In this document: in pieces, positions 9,238 to 17,957 of the stretch
Position numbering within the stretch: position 1 is the stretch's first letter
Layout: each line of letters begins with the position of its first letter
Assembly: GCF_900142285.1 (NCBI RefSeq)
Contig: NZ_FRAJ01000004.1
Location: forward strand, 1 to 64,000
DNA: 64,000 nt
Direction of reading: 5' to 3'
Origin: Caminicella sporogenes DSM 14501
GTDB lineage: Bacteria > Bacillota > Clostridia > Peptostreptococcales > Caminicellaceae
Notes under the pieces: generated by a model
Databases searched by the model: none
Told to the model about the DNA's origin: nothing
The model's input: only the letters and a program-made list of their open reading frames with translations
Made by a program: the position numbers and the translations under genes

Positions 9238-12200
9238 CTAGATCAATTTAAGTATTGTGTTTTCTTTTAATTCACTTTCTAATTTTCTTCTAATGTCATC
9301 TAAAAGTTTCTCTATATCTTCTTTTGTTTCAATGGTTGTTGCACAATGAAGAATATTTGCTATACTGATATTTACAACTTTTTTTGTTCTATATCTTTCT
9401 TCATAATCATCGTTTACAATTTCAGGCCCATATTCTTCAAGTTCTGGTTTTCTCTTTTCCTTTTCTTTTTCTATTTCATTAAAACATTTAATTTTAAGTC
9501 TATCAGATTCTTCTTTCATAGCAATGGCTTCATAGAAATTATTAGCAGAATCTAATCGGTTTAACAAATCGTCAAATTGAGATTTAAACTTAGAACTTAA
9601 ATCATCTTTAAAATCATATAATTCAAGTTCTCTCATTACCTTCTCATAATCACTTACTATTACTTGTCTCACAGGTTCACATTCTTTTTCTAATAATTCG
9701 ATAAATCTTCTAACAAATTCATCTATAAGTTTTGGCAGTTTTTGAATTTGTGAGTAAGGTCTTTCTGATTTAATAATTTTTTCAATTTCACTTATTATCT
9801 TTATTGCTTCTTCATCTACAACATAAGTCTTATTTTTCTCATATATTTCTAATTTTTCAACTGCTTTATCAAATACTTCTTTCTGATTTTTAAAGAATTT
9901 CTTAACATCATAAACATCTTCTTCATAATCTAATAAGTCATCTTTTAATTCATATACTCTTTCAAAGAATTCTTTTGCATCTTTTATCTTAATAATTTCT
10001 TCAAATAAACTTTTTCCTTTTTCCAATATTTGTTTTCCTGGATATCTAGTACCATCTCTATACTCAGATAATAATTTCATAATACTATCAGGACTTTTAT
10101 AAAGTTCATTATCGCAAAGTTCTTTAAATCTATTTATTAATCCATCTTCATCCGAAGGCATTGCTGTATGATTAAATAATTCTTTAGCAAGATATTTTAC
10201 ATTAGAAATATATTTTGCAGGTGTCTTTGTTCTCTTTTTAATAATTAATCTATCTAAGTAATCTCTTTTTGTTATATACTTAATTAAATCTTTATCTGAA
10301 GTATTAAGGTATTCACTGCCAAGTTGTAATTTTATTTCTTGTGATTTAAACAATTTTAATACAATTCCTCTTATATCATCTTCTCTCCAGCCATAAGGTG
10401 CTTTTGAAAACAAATCAATTAGCGTCTTTAATGTAATTGGTATATTTCTCTCAGTATTTCTTTCTATATAACTATTTACTTCTTCTATCGCTAATTTATT
10501 CGGCATATCATCAATTAACTTAATCTGCATATTATCTTCTAGTAAAATATCATGTAAATCTTTAGTACTGTCTATAAATTTAGTTATATAGTTTAATTTA
10601 CTATACATGCTATCTATCAGATATTTAAAACCTTCATTAATCCTTTCAACAGGATGCTTTGGTTTAATATTTAACTTCTGTAAATTAGCATATATATCCG
10701 CATTTTTTAATGCTTCTATTAATAATGTAGTTACTCTTTTTTTCCTTTCTGCTATTTCTCTTGATTTTCTAATTTTTATTTCTTCAATTTCAGGAATAGA
10801 TTTTGTTCCACCTTTTCTTTGTAGATATGTTTGAATTCTTAGGATCTGATCTATTTCTTCTAAAAAAGATGTATCTGCTGGCAGTTTAACTATTAAATTA
10901 TTCTCTCTTGCTGACATCATTCTTAATTCATTCTCTGTAAGTTCAACTCCAGTATCATAATATGGAGTGATAATTTTTAGCCCTATTTCACTTTTCTGAG
11001 GTGATAAAAATCTATCATCAATGATTTTGTTAAAATCAAAATAATATCTTGCATTATATCTATATTTTTTCTCGTCATATATACCATTAAATATTTCTTC
11101 TCCTGCTTTTAAAATTACCTCTCCCATATCTACAGGAATATGTTGAATCTCTTTATTTACATCTTGTTCAGCATGAGTAAGAAATATATATTCATTTCCG
11201 TTTTTTTGAATTAATGTTTCTTTTAGTAATCTTTTTAAAGAACTCTCTATCTGTTTTTTAAGTTCAATTTTATTATCATCTATATGTTTAACCATCAAAG
11301 TTGCAATATTTTCAATGTTTGAAGGCATTTCTTTTACATATTTGATCAAAAACAAGACTTTCAAAACTTCTACATCTTGCTTGGTTAAATTATCATTATC
11401 TTGAGCATGTAAGATTACTGCATTAATATTAGAATCTAAAAATGCCTCTATTGTTTCATAAAATGCTGAAAAAGGAATAAGTACTCCTTCTTCACAATCT
11501 GCATATGCAATAGCTGCTTCTTGAAAAGCACTAAGTAAAGACCTCTCACCTTCTGATAAATGCTTCCCACTAGCACCATGAAGCCTTATACCAGTAAATA
11601 CAGACTGAAGCAAATTAAACTGATATGGTATAAAAGGATATACTTCTATAAAATCATCTACTGATTTATATGTTTTCATTTCTGGTGTATCTGCTGAAAA
11701 TGTTATAAGATTTTTTATTATCGCTTCTTTCTCTACATATAAAAGTTTCAATGTTTCTTTTGCTGTATCATTCTTAAGTAGTATACGCTTTTTTATTACT
11801 TCATCTACATTAGCACTAGATAGATTAATTCTTGTATTAAATCTTCCTTGTATTTTTGAAAAGTCATTTCCTTTTACTTTTGTTATCGAATCAATATCTT
11901 GCTGTGATGTTACTATTACCCATGCTCTTCCACCACACTGTGTTCCTAAATCTTCAACTACTGTCTGAAGGTTTAGCATAAGTTTAGCATCATCACCTAT
12001 ATACTGGCCAATTTCATCAACTAAAAAAATTACATGATGATTTCCACCCTTTGATTCAATGTATTCTCTTACCCTACTAGCAAACTTTTCAACACTTAAA
12101 GAATAGTTTTCTTCTGCTCTATTAAACCAATTTTTTGCTGCTTCAATACTCATTTTCGTTGTTGCTGCTAAAGCTTCTACTATATTATCTTCTTCAAAGT

Positions 12201-12801
12201 AAAAATCTTCTCTGGCTTCTTCCCATGTATTCCCTGAAAGTTCTTTAAATTTTGCTTTAAAGGCCTCATATGTACTATCCTTAACCATTTGTCTTTCTAA
12301 GTCTGCAACCCATGGTATTGAACCACAAAATCCCTGCATTTCATTAAAAACTTTATTGAATACTTTTACAATAGCATCTTTATTTGCTTTAGAATCAGAA
12401 TCTGACTTAGAATCTATGTTAAATAAAATAATATCAGCACTAACATCTCCTGCTATTTTCATGTCTGCTAAAACTAAAGGGTCTTTAATCTTATCCTCAA
12501 AAAAACTTACGGCTTTTTTGCCATTAGCCTCTCTATTTTCAAGTAAATAAGATAAAATCTTTAAGAAGTGTGATTTACCACTTCCAAAGAAACCACTAAT
12601 CCAAACTCCCATTTTATCTGTATAATTATTAATACTTTTTTTATATGCTTCAAAGAAATCACTAAAATGTTTTGAAAGCTCTTTAGTAACTACATATTCT
12701 TCTAATTCCTGATACACATTCATATCATCTTCTTGACCAATTTTAATAACTCCTTTTATATCCCTCTCGATGTCTTTATAAAACATTTTTCTAAGTTGCA
12801 T
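9238..12801 (-). CDS. brxC: BREX P-loop ATPase BrxC
   Basis: Large P-loop protein of type I BREX, 1,187 aa. BrxC is the central ATPase of the system and is related to ORC/Cdc6-like AAA+ proteins. A Walker A GFFGSGKS sits at residues 70-77, and a Walker-B-like [15 protein letters not shown] lies some 190 residues later. The C-terminal half is rich in charged helices and may mediate contacts with the other subunits. ATG start behind a GGGGGGAT ribosome-binding site. No frameshift is seen. The spacing to brxB (19 bp) and pglX (20 bp) fits one transcript. Confidence 0.95.
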   Translation of the reverse strand: MQLRKMFYKDIERDIKGVIKIGQEDDMNVYQELEEYVVTKELSKHFSDFFEAYKKSINNYTDKMGVWISGFFGSGKSHFLKILSYLLENREANGKKAVSFFEDKIKDPLVLADMKIAGDVSADIILFNIDSKSDSDSKANKDAIVKVFNKVFNEMQGFCGSIPWVADLERQMVKDSTYEAFKAKFKELSGNTWEEAREDFYFEEDNIVEALAATTKMSIEAAKNWFNRAEENYSLSVEKFASRVREYIESKGGNHHVIFLVDEIGQYIGDDAKLMLNLQTVVEDLGTQCGGRAWVIVTSQQDIDSITKVKGNDFSKIQGRFNTRINLSSANVDEVIKKRILLKNDTAKETLKLLYVEKEAIIKNLITFSADTPEMKTYKSVDDFIEVYPFIPYQFNLLQSVFTGIRLHGASGKHLSEGERSLLSAFQEAAIAYADCEEGVLIPFSAFYETIEAFLDSNINAVILHAQDNDNLTKQDVEVLKVLFLIKYVKEMPSNIENIATLMVKHIDDNKIELKKQIESSLKRLLKETLIQKNGNEYIFLTHAEQDVNKEIQHIPVDMGEVILKAGEEIFNGIYDEKKYRYNARYYFDFNKIIDDRFLSPQKSEIGLKIITPYYDTGVELTENELRMMSARENNLIVKLPADTSFLEEIDQILRIQTYLQRKGGTKSIPEIEEIKIRKSREIAERKKRVTTLLIEALKNADIYANLQKLNIKPKHPVERINEGFKYLIDSMYSKLNYITKFIDSTKDLHDILLEDNMQIKLIDDMPNKLAIEEVNSYIERNTERNIPITLKTLIDLFSKAPYGWREDDIRGIVLKLFKSQEIKLQLGSEYLNTSDKDLIKYITKRDYLDRLIIKKRTKTPAKYISNVKYLAKELFNHTAMPSDEDGLINRFKELCDNELYKSPDSIMKLLSEYRDGTRYPGKQILEKGKSLFEEIIKIKDAKEFFERVYELKDDLLDYEEDVYDVKKFFKNQKEVFDKAVEKLEIYEKNKTYVVDEEAIKIISEIEKIIKSERPYSQIQKLPKLIDEFVRRFIELLEKECEPVRQVIVSDYEKVMRELELYDFKDDLSSKFKSQFDDLLNRLDSANNFYEAIAMKEESDRLKIKCFNEIEKEKEKRKPELEEYGPEIVNDDYEERYRTKKVVNISIANILHCATTIETKEDIEKLLDDIRRKLESELKENTILKLI

Positions 12802-12820
12802 TTTTTATCCCCCCTGATGT

Positions 12821-13402
12821 TTATCTCTCAATTAATTTAAATGCTCTATAATAGTTATCATCTTTAATCTCATTAAATAATTGCAATTCTAAGCCATCAT
12901 AAGTTCCTGGGAAAAACAAAATGAGTGGAACTTCATCTATAACCGAATGTAATGTATTTAAAACTGTATGTGATCTTATAATAGGCCAAGCCTTTCCAAC
13001 ACCTGTTAAAAATACAATGTCATTTTTACCAACTCTTTTTCCTATATAATCAACCACTAAATCATTTTTTTGTGTTAATCTAAGTGTTTTTTTAATAGCA
13101 TTGATTATATATTCAGTTCCCTTCTTTTTTTCCATATCAAAAACTTTGTCTAAATAGCCTTTGCTTTCTAATATTTCTAATATAATTTCATATAAATCAA
13201 ATTCCTTTATTTGAATTTCAGAATCATTATTATTAATTTTCTGTTTTAAAAATTCTATATGCTTTCTTACAATTATTTCATCTTTAGGATCATAATCGAA
13301 TATATAATATCCGATTTCATTTCCTAATCCTTTATTCTCTCTAAACCTTTTTTCTAATAACTTAGGTAAAATCTGATCTAATCTTTCATAAATTGTACTC
13401 AT
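12821..13402 (-). CDS. brxB: BREX protein BrxB (DUF1788)
   Basis: Small BREX subunit of 193 aa, matching the DUF1788 family in length and pattern: an N-terminal helical part, then a core with GKRVGKNDIVFLTGVGKAWP and FFPGTYDG. In type I BREX it sits between brxA and brxC, as here, and is needed for function, but its molecular activity is not known. Its ATG directly abuts the brxA stop codon, which suggests translational coupling. Confidence 0.93.
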   Translation of the reverse strand: MSTIYERLDQILPKLLEKRFRENKGLGNEIGYYIFDYDPKDEIIVRKHIEFLKQKINNNDSEIQIKEFDLYEIILEILESKGYLDKVFDMEKKKGTEYIINAIKKTLRLTQKNDLVVDYIGKRVGKNDIVFLTGVGKAWPIIRSHTVLNTLHSVIDEVPLILFFPGTYDGLELQLFNEIKDDNYYRAFKLIER

Positions 13403-13999
13403 CTATATCTCTCCTATCATAGCCTCTAAATAAATTTGCTCACCTTTTTCTTTTAAATAATCTATTATTTCTTTCTCCATTATTGGTGGTGTTATTTCTA
13501 TATCTTTTTTATGTTTCTTAATAAATCCTGCTTCATTTAAAATCCTTTTATAAACTTGTTTTAATTTGTAAAAAGTATAATCTTTCCATGACGCTATTTG
13601 TTTACTTTGCTCTGCTTTCCTTTGAAAAAAGATACTAAAATCTTTATCTGTTATAATAAAATCTTTTAATAAATATTTCTCTCTATATACTTCAATCATA
13701 AAATCAAAAAATAATCTATCAGTCTTTAATATGCTGTATAATGCCACCTGCTTACTAGTTTCTAAATTACCATTAACAATTTTATCCAACAAAAATTCAT
13801 CTAAAACTTTAAGTCTTTTTAGTATCTTTGAAGCAATTTCTTTTTTTCTACTATCTGTATTAACTAAAAATATATTATCCTCAATGGCTTTTCTTTTTAT
13901 GTCAATATCATTAAAACCTTGTAATTTAAGAGTTGCAGCCTTTTTAAGTTCTAAATATAAAAAAGGCATTGATTTTAATGTAGATGTATATTTTAACAT
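13403..13999 (-). CDS. brxA: BREX protein BrxA (DUF1819)
   Basis: First gene of the BREX operon, 198 aa, DUF1819 family. BrxA proteins are small helical proteins resembling NusB-type RNA-binding folds and are reported to bind DNA. The protein has the family pattern: an N-terminal stretch around FLYLELKKAATL, a central LLDKIVNGNLETSKQVALYS, and a C-terminal helical tail. The start is ATG at 13999. The best ribosome-binding sequence, GAGGTGAG, lies about 12 bases upstream, a little far, so translation may be moderate. No BrxR-type regulator gene is found upstream. Confidence 0.92.
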   Translation of the reverse strand: MLKYTSTLKSMPFLYLELKKAATLKLQGFNDIDIKRKAIEDNIFLVNTDSRKKEIASKILKRLKVLDEFLLDKIVNGNLETSKQVALYSILKTDRLFFDFMIEVYREKYLLKDFIITDKDFSIFFQRKAEQSKQIASWKDYTFYKLKQVYKRILNEAGFIKKHKKDIEITPPIMEKEIIDYLKEKGEQIYLEAMIGEI

Positions 14000-14048
14000 T
14001 TTTATACAATCTCACCTCTTTCTCGGTCCACTTTACACTTTGATTTTA

Positions 14049-14057
14049 ATTATATCA
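14049..14057 (-). promoter_or_regulatory. Extended -10 promoter of the BREX operon
   Basis: On the minus strand the sequence TGATATAAT gives a perfect -10 hexamer (14049-14054) with the TGN extension. No good -35 is seen at 17 bp, as is common for extended -10 promoters. It lies about 50 bp before brxA. Confidence 0.55.
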
Positions 14058-14129
14058 CATATACATTTATAATCGCCAAATTCTTTATACGAAAATATTT
14101 AATTTTCATTGACCTTTTATCAAAACTAT

Positions 14130-14155
14130 AAAAAAAAGACCATAAAACATGGTCA
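14130..14155 (-). terminator. Intrinsic terminator between rnpB and the BREX operon
   Basis: Hairpin GACCAT/ATGGTC (14138-14154) followed on the minus strand by a run of eight Ts. It should insulate the BREX operon from rnpB transcription. Confidence 0.8.
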
Positions 14156-14230
14156 TATCTTTCAAATTAATGGTATTGTTCATTTACTTGTAAATCTATG
14201 TTATCAAAATCTAAACTAAATGGTGGCAAA

Positions 14231-14260
14231 ATCAAAATAACATCTGCTGTAATGCAGATG
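14231..14260 (-). terminator. rnpB 3' hairpin, probable terminator
   Basis: Stem CATCTGC/GCAGATG (14241-14260), with a T-rich tract following on the minus strand. It lies 10 bp past the mature end of the RNase P RNA. The T-run is interrupted; the stronger hairpin at 14130-14155 may act as backup. Confidence 0.65.
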
Positions 14261-14270
14261 TTATCAATAT

Positions 14271-14614
14271 ACGAGCAAGTCTATAAGCCGAGTTCTGTAT
14301 TAGATAGCCATCTATCTAGGCCTACTGTTGCCAGCAGGCTCATGCGACCTACCAACGGGACGGCAGCGGGCAACCACCTTTTTTAGTCCCTACTTGGTCT
14401 TGCTCCAGGTGGGGTTTACATAGCAGACTAGTCGCCTAGCCTCTGGTGAGCTCTTACCTCACCTTTCCACCCTTACCAGTAAAAACTGGCGGTATATTTC
14501 TGTTGCACTATCCTTGGAGTCGCCTCCACTGGGTATTACCCAGCACCCTGCCCTATGGAGCTCGGACTTTCCTCATCACTTATATAAAGTGACGCGGCTA
14601 TCTGACTTACTCGT
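14271..14614 (-). ncRNA. rnpB: RNase P RNA (catalytic subunit, bacterial)
   Basis: The RNA component of RNase P, the ribozyme that removes 5' leaders from tRNA precursors. On the minus strand the hallmark conserved pieces appear in order: GAGGAAAGTCCGAGCTCC near the 5' end, GGGCAGGGTGCTGG and AAGGGTGGAAAGGTG in the middle, and ACAGAACTCGGCTTA near the 3' end. The two ends pair (ACGAG with CTCGT), which fixes the limits to within a few bases. It is preceded by a strong promoter and followed by two terminator hairpins. Two plus-strand open frames inside it are artefacts. Confidence 0.96.
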
Positions 14615-14641
14615 AAATATTTAATTTTAAAGACAAGATAT

Positions 14642-14670
14642 ATATTAACATGAACAAATATCATTGTCAA
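14642..14670 (-). promoter_or_regulatory. Sigma-A promoter of rnpB
   Basis: On the minus strand TTGACA (14665-14670) and TAATAT (14642-14647) are separated by exactly 17 bp. The predicted start lies about 20 bases before the mature 5' end of the RNA. Confidence 0.85.
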
Positions 14671-14688
14671 ACGGAAATTTTTTCTTAT

Positions 14689-15807
14689 TTATATATATGT
14701 AAATGGATTAATATTTAAATTTGAACTTATTATTTCTAAATCATAATTTTTACTTTTTAATTTAGTTATTAAATACTCTTTCAAAAACTCACAAATGATA
14801 TTTTCTGTTTCAAAATGCCCAGCATCTATAACAGTAAGCCCTAACTCAGAAGCATACTGTGCATCATGATATTTTATATCACCTGTTATATAACAATCAC
14901 ATCCACTTCTATATGCATCAATTATGAATTCAGCTCCACTTCCAGTACATATAGCTACTTTTCTTATTACTTTATGTTTATTTCCTATTAATCTAATAGC
15001 ATCTGCTTTTAATTTTTCTTTTAATTCAACAGCTAATTCCTTTAAAGTTTTTTGTATTGTCAAATGACCTATTCTTCCAAATCCAAAAACCTCAAATTCA
15101 TTTTCCAGTGGAAATATATCATATGCAACTTCTTCATATGGATGAACTTTTAGCATCTGATTTATTACTTTAGACAAATTATTTGATGGAACAATAGTTT
15201 CTAATTTGTACTCTTCTACTTTTTCTAAATTGTTTAAACTTCCTATAAATGGATTTGAACCTTCAAGTGGCTTAAAAGTACCTATGCCAAGTGTTTTAAA
15301 TGTACAATGACTATATTTCCCAATATGTCCAGCACCAGCTAGTGAAATAGCCTCTCTTACATCATCAATATTTTCTTTTGGAACAAATACTGCTAATTTA
15401 TAATATTTTGTTTTATGCGTAATCTTTAAAGGCTTTAAATCATCTAAATTCAATAATTTAGCAATATAATCACTCGTTCCACCTACTGCAATATCCAAAT
15501 TTGTATGTGCACAAAACAAATTAATATCATTTTTTATCAATTTATTAATTACTTTACCTATAGGTTCTGAATAATTTATTTTTTTTATTGGCTTAAATAT
15601 CAATGGATGATGAGTTATTATCATATCAGCTTTTTTTTCGATTGCTTCATCTACTACTTTATTATTAACTTCGAGACATACCATTATCTTTTTTATTTCT
15701 TTTGATATACTTCCTATCTGCAGGCCTACATTATCCCAATGCTCTGCTAAAAATGAAGGAGCTAATTCTTCCATCATCTCTATAACTTTACTGCATTTCA
15801 CAGACAT
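14689..15807 (-). CDS. Nif3-like dinuclear metal-centre protein (YqfO type)
   Basis: Member of the Nif3/DUF34 family, 372 aa. This is the long form seen in B. subtilis YqfO, where a PII/CutA-like domain (about residues 130-230) is inserted between the two halves of the Nif3 fold. Metal-binding histidines are visible in ITHHPLIF near residue 65 and in the C-terminal IDAGHFETE. The family is often annotated as GTP cyclohydrolase I type 2, but its cellular role is not firmly established. It overlaps the end of trmK by 10 bp and starts with ATG behind GGAG, so the pair is probably translated together, as in B. subtilis. Confidence 0.9.
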   Translation of the reverse strand: MSVKCSKVIEMMEELAPSFLAEHWDNVGLQIGSISKEIKKIMVCLEVNNKVVDEAIEKKADMIITHHPLIFKPIKKINYSEPIGKVINKLIKNDINLFCAHTNLDIAVGGTSDYIAKLLNLDDLKPLKITHKTKYYKLAVFVPKENIDDVREAISLAGAGHIGKYSHCTFKTLGIGTFKPLEGSNPFIGSLNNLEKVEEYKLETIVPSNNLSKVINQMLKVHPYEEVAYDIFPLENEFEVFGFGRIGHLTIQKTLKELAVELKEKLKADAIRLIGNKHKVIRKVAICTGSGAEFIIDAYRSGCDCYITGDIKYHDAQYASELGLTVIDAGHFETENIICEFLKEYLITKLKSKNYDLEIISSNLNINPFTYI

Positions 15808-16487
15808 CTTTTCAACTCCTCGAATTTTTTTATTTTTTCTCTACATTCTGCCATCTTACTTTTAGCATTAATCGAATTTTCTTTTTCTACCATTTTTAAA
15901 ATTTGATTATATTTTTTTATCTTCATATCAATAAAATCTTTTAATAGAGGGTCTTTACTTTCTATTAATTTCTTTCCTACTTCAAAATATATTTCATCTT
16001 CCATATTCATCTTTCCCTTAGTTACCACTAAAATTTCATACATCTTTTCATTTTCTCTAGCTAATTTTTCATAAGTTATATTAAATCCATTTTCCATAAG
16101 CCATTTTCTAAGTTCATCTTGAGCTACCATAGGTTGTAATATCAATGTATCTATTGTTTTTGCAATATCAAAACTTTCTTCCAATATTTTTCCTATAAGT
16201 AAACCTCCCATACCTGCAATAATTGCAGTTTGAATTTCATTACATTTAAAAGGTTTAAGTCCACTTCCTAATCTCGTTTCTATAAATTCACTTAAATTAT
16301 ACATTTCAATCGTTTTTTTTGCATTATCAAGAGGTCCTTTATTTATATCAGTAGCAATAACTTTATTAGTTATTTTGTTTTGTACTAAATATACAGGTAT
16401 GTATCCGTGGTCAGTTCCAATATCTCCAACAACCGTATCTTTAGGAACTAAATCCGCTATTGTTTGCAATCTTGGCGATAATTTCAT
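15798..16487 (-). CDS. trmK: tRNA (adenine22-N1)-methyltransferase TrmK
   Basis: SAM-dependent enzyme that methylates A22 of tRNAs, YqfN/TrmK family. The N-terminal Rossmann domain carries VVGDIGTDHGYIPVYL (SAM motif I), AIIAGMGGLLIGKIL and LILQPM, which are the family signatures. A C-terminal coiled-coil tail (about 60 charged residues) is also typical. At 229 aa it is normal length. I take the second ATG (16487), because AGAGGG is too close to the first one at 16493. sigA lies upstream in the same orientation, but the small plus-strand gene and a bidirectional terminator separate them. Confidence 0.9.
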   Translation of the reverse strand: MKLSPRLQTIADLVPKDTVVGDIGTDHGYIPVYLVQNKITNKVIATDINKGPLDNAKKTIEMYNLSEFIETRLGSGLKPFKCNEIQTAIIAGMGGLLIGKILEESFDIAKTIDTLILQPMVAQDELRKWLMENGFNITYEKLARENEKMYEILVVTKGKMNMEDEIYFEVGKKLIESKDPLLKDFIDMKIKKYNQILKMVEKENSINAKSKMAECREKIKKFEELKRCL

Positions 16488-16554
16488 ATACATCCCTCTT
16501 TTTATTTTTATTATTTAACTGAATAATTAAATATATATTTATAAAAATAATATT

Positions 16555-16785
16555 ATGGAGGTGATAAAAATCAGTAAAAGAGAAAATTTTTCTAATAGTG
16601 AAAAACATGAACCTACGTTAGTACATTTCAGTTGGGGCGGTACTACTCATGAATGGGAAGAAGAAGCTGACCAAATAATGCATTATCTTCAAGATAAACT
16701 CGACAGTAAAGAAGATGATATAGAAAAAGAAAAGAAAATACAGTATGCAAGCCAAAAACAGTACTGGCTGGATTATGATAAATAA
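16555..16785 (+). CDS. Small acidic protein of unknown function
   Basis: A 76-residue frame on the plus strand, opposite to its neighbours. It is acidic, with a central stretch LVHFSWGGTTHEWEEEAD and a charged helical C-terminus. I do not recognise a family. A very strong ribosome-binding site, GGAGGTGAT (16557-16565), overlaps the first two canonical start codons (ATG 16555, GTG 16561). The real start may therefore be a rare ATC at 16570, at ideal spacing. It ends at a bidirectional terminator shared with sigA. Good ribosome-binding site plus terminator support a real gene. Confidence 0.6.
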   Translation: MEVIKISKRENFSNSEKHEPTLVHFSWGGTTHEWEEEADQIMHYLQDKLDSKEDDIEKEKKIQYASQKQYWLDYDK

Positions 16786-16793
16786 TAAATTAT

Positions 16794-16819
16794 AAAGATT
16801 CGCTAAAATGCGAATCTTT
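16794..16819. terminator. Bidirectional terminator between the small gene and sigA
   Basis: A 10-bp stem AAAGATTCGC/GCGAATCTTT with a 6-base loop. It serves the small plus-strand gene and the convergent sigA operon. Confidence 0.75.
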
Positions 16820-16820
16820 A

Positions 16821-17924
16821 TTATTCTAAATAATCTTTTAATTTTTTACTTCTGCTAGGATGTTTTAATTTTCTTAATGCTTTAGCTTCTATCTGTCTAA
16901 TTCTTTCTCTAGTAACATCAAACTTTTTGCCTACTTCTTCTAATGTCCTAGCTCTTCCATCTTCTAAACCAAATCTCAATTTCAAAACTTTTTGTTCTCT
17001 AGGAGTAAGTGTATCTAAAACTTCTATTAACTGCTCTTTCAGCATAGAAAAAGCAGCTGCTTCTGCTGGAGCTGGTGCATCATTATCAGGAATAAAATCT
17101 CCTAAATGACTGTCTTCTTCTTCGCCAATCGGGGTTTCTAAAGAAACAGGTTCCTGTGCTATTTTTAAAATTTCTCTAACTTTTTCAACTGTCATATCCA
17201 TTTCTTTTGCAATTTCTTCAGGGCTAGGCTCTCTACCTAATTCTTGAAGCAATTGCCTAGAAACTCTTATGAGTTTATTTATCGTTTCAACCATATGAAC
17301 AGGAATTCTTATAGTTCTAGCTTGATCAGCTATTGCTCTAGTTATAGCTTGTCTTATCCACCATGTAGCATAAGTACTAAATTTATATCCTTTTCTCCAA
17401 TCAAATTTTTCAACAGCTTTAATCAAGCCTAAATTTCCTTCTTGTATTAAATCTAAAAACAACATTCCTCTTCCAACATATCTCTTTGCAATACTAACAA
17501 CTAACCTCAAATTAGCCTCGCATAATCTTCTCTTCGCTTCTTCATCACCTTGCTCCATTCTCTTGGCAAGTTCTATTTCCTCTTCAGCTGATAAAAGAGG
17601 AACTTTTCCAATTTCTTTTAAATACATTCTTACAGGGTCATCTATACTAATACCTTTAGGCATTGATAAATCAATAGCAACTTCTTCACCATCAGAAATA
17701 TCATCATTATCATTTATATCAAGTACAACATCTTTATCACCTATTATTTCAATTCCCATAGAAGTCAATGAGTCATAAACTTCTTCTATTTGATCCTTAT
17801 CTATGTCTATATCTTCTAATGCATCCATTATTTCAGTATAAGTCAGTGTACCCTTTTTCTTCCCCTGTTCAATCAATTTTTTTACTGATTTCATCTTATC
17901 ATCATTATTTTTCTTTTTACTCAT
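16821..17924 (-). CDS. sigA: Primary RNA polymerase sigma factor SigA (RpoD)
   Basis: Housekeeping sigma-70 factor, 367 aa, which directs RNA polymerase to TTGACA/TATAAT promoters. A short N-terminal region 1.1-like domain is followed by region 1.2 ([16 protein letters not shown]) and region 2 with the -10-recognising [20 protein letters not shown]. Region 3 follows, then region 4 with [20 protein letters not shown] and the -35-binding helix-turn-helix at the C-terminus. The ATG at 17924 has GGGAGG at proper spacing; an earlier ATG (17948) has none. It is 33 bp after dnaG, the classical dnaG-sigA macromolecular-synthesis operon, which here lacks rpsU. Confidence 0.97.
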   Translation of the reverse strand: MSKKKNNDDKMKSVKKLIEQGKKKGTLTYTEIMDALEDIDIDKDQIEEVYDSLTSMGIEIIGDKDVVLDINDNDDISDGEEVAIDLSMPKGISIDDPVRMYLKEIGKVPLLSAEEEIELAKRMEQGDEEAKRRLCEANLRLVVSIAKRYVGRGMLFLDLIQEGNLGLIKAVEKFDWRKGYKFSTYATWWIRQAITRAIADQARTIRIPVHMVETINKLIRVSRQLLQELGREPSPEEIAKEMDMTVEKVREILKIAQEPVSLETPIGEEEDSHLGDFIPDNDAPAPAEAAAFSMLKEQLIEVLDTLTPREQKVLKLRFGLEDGRARTLEEVGKKFDVTRERIRQIEAKALRKLKHPSRSKKLKDYLE

Positions 17925-17957
17925 TTGACTTCCCTCCCTTCCATACAAACTTTACAT

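Noticed and set aside
14198-14386. A 62-codon plus-strand open frame
   Set aside because: It lies across the 3' part of rnpB and its terminator; the RNA explains the sequence conservation.
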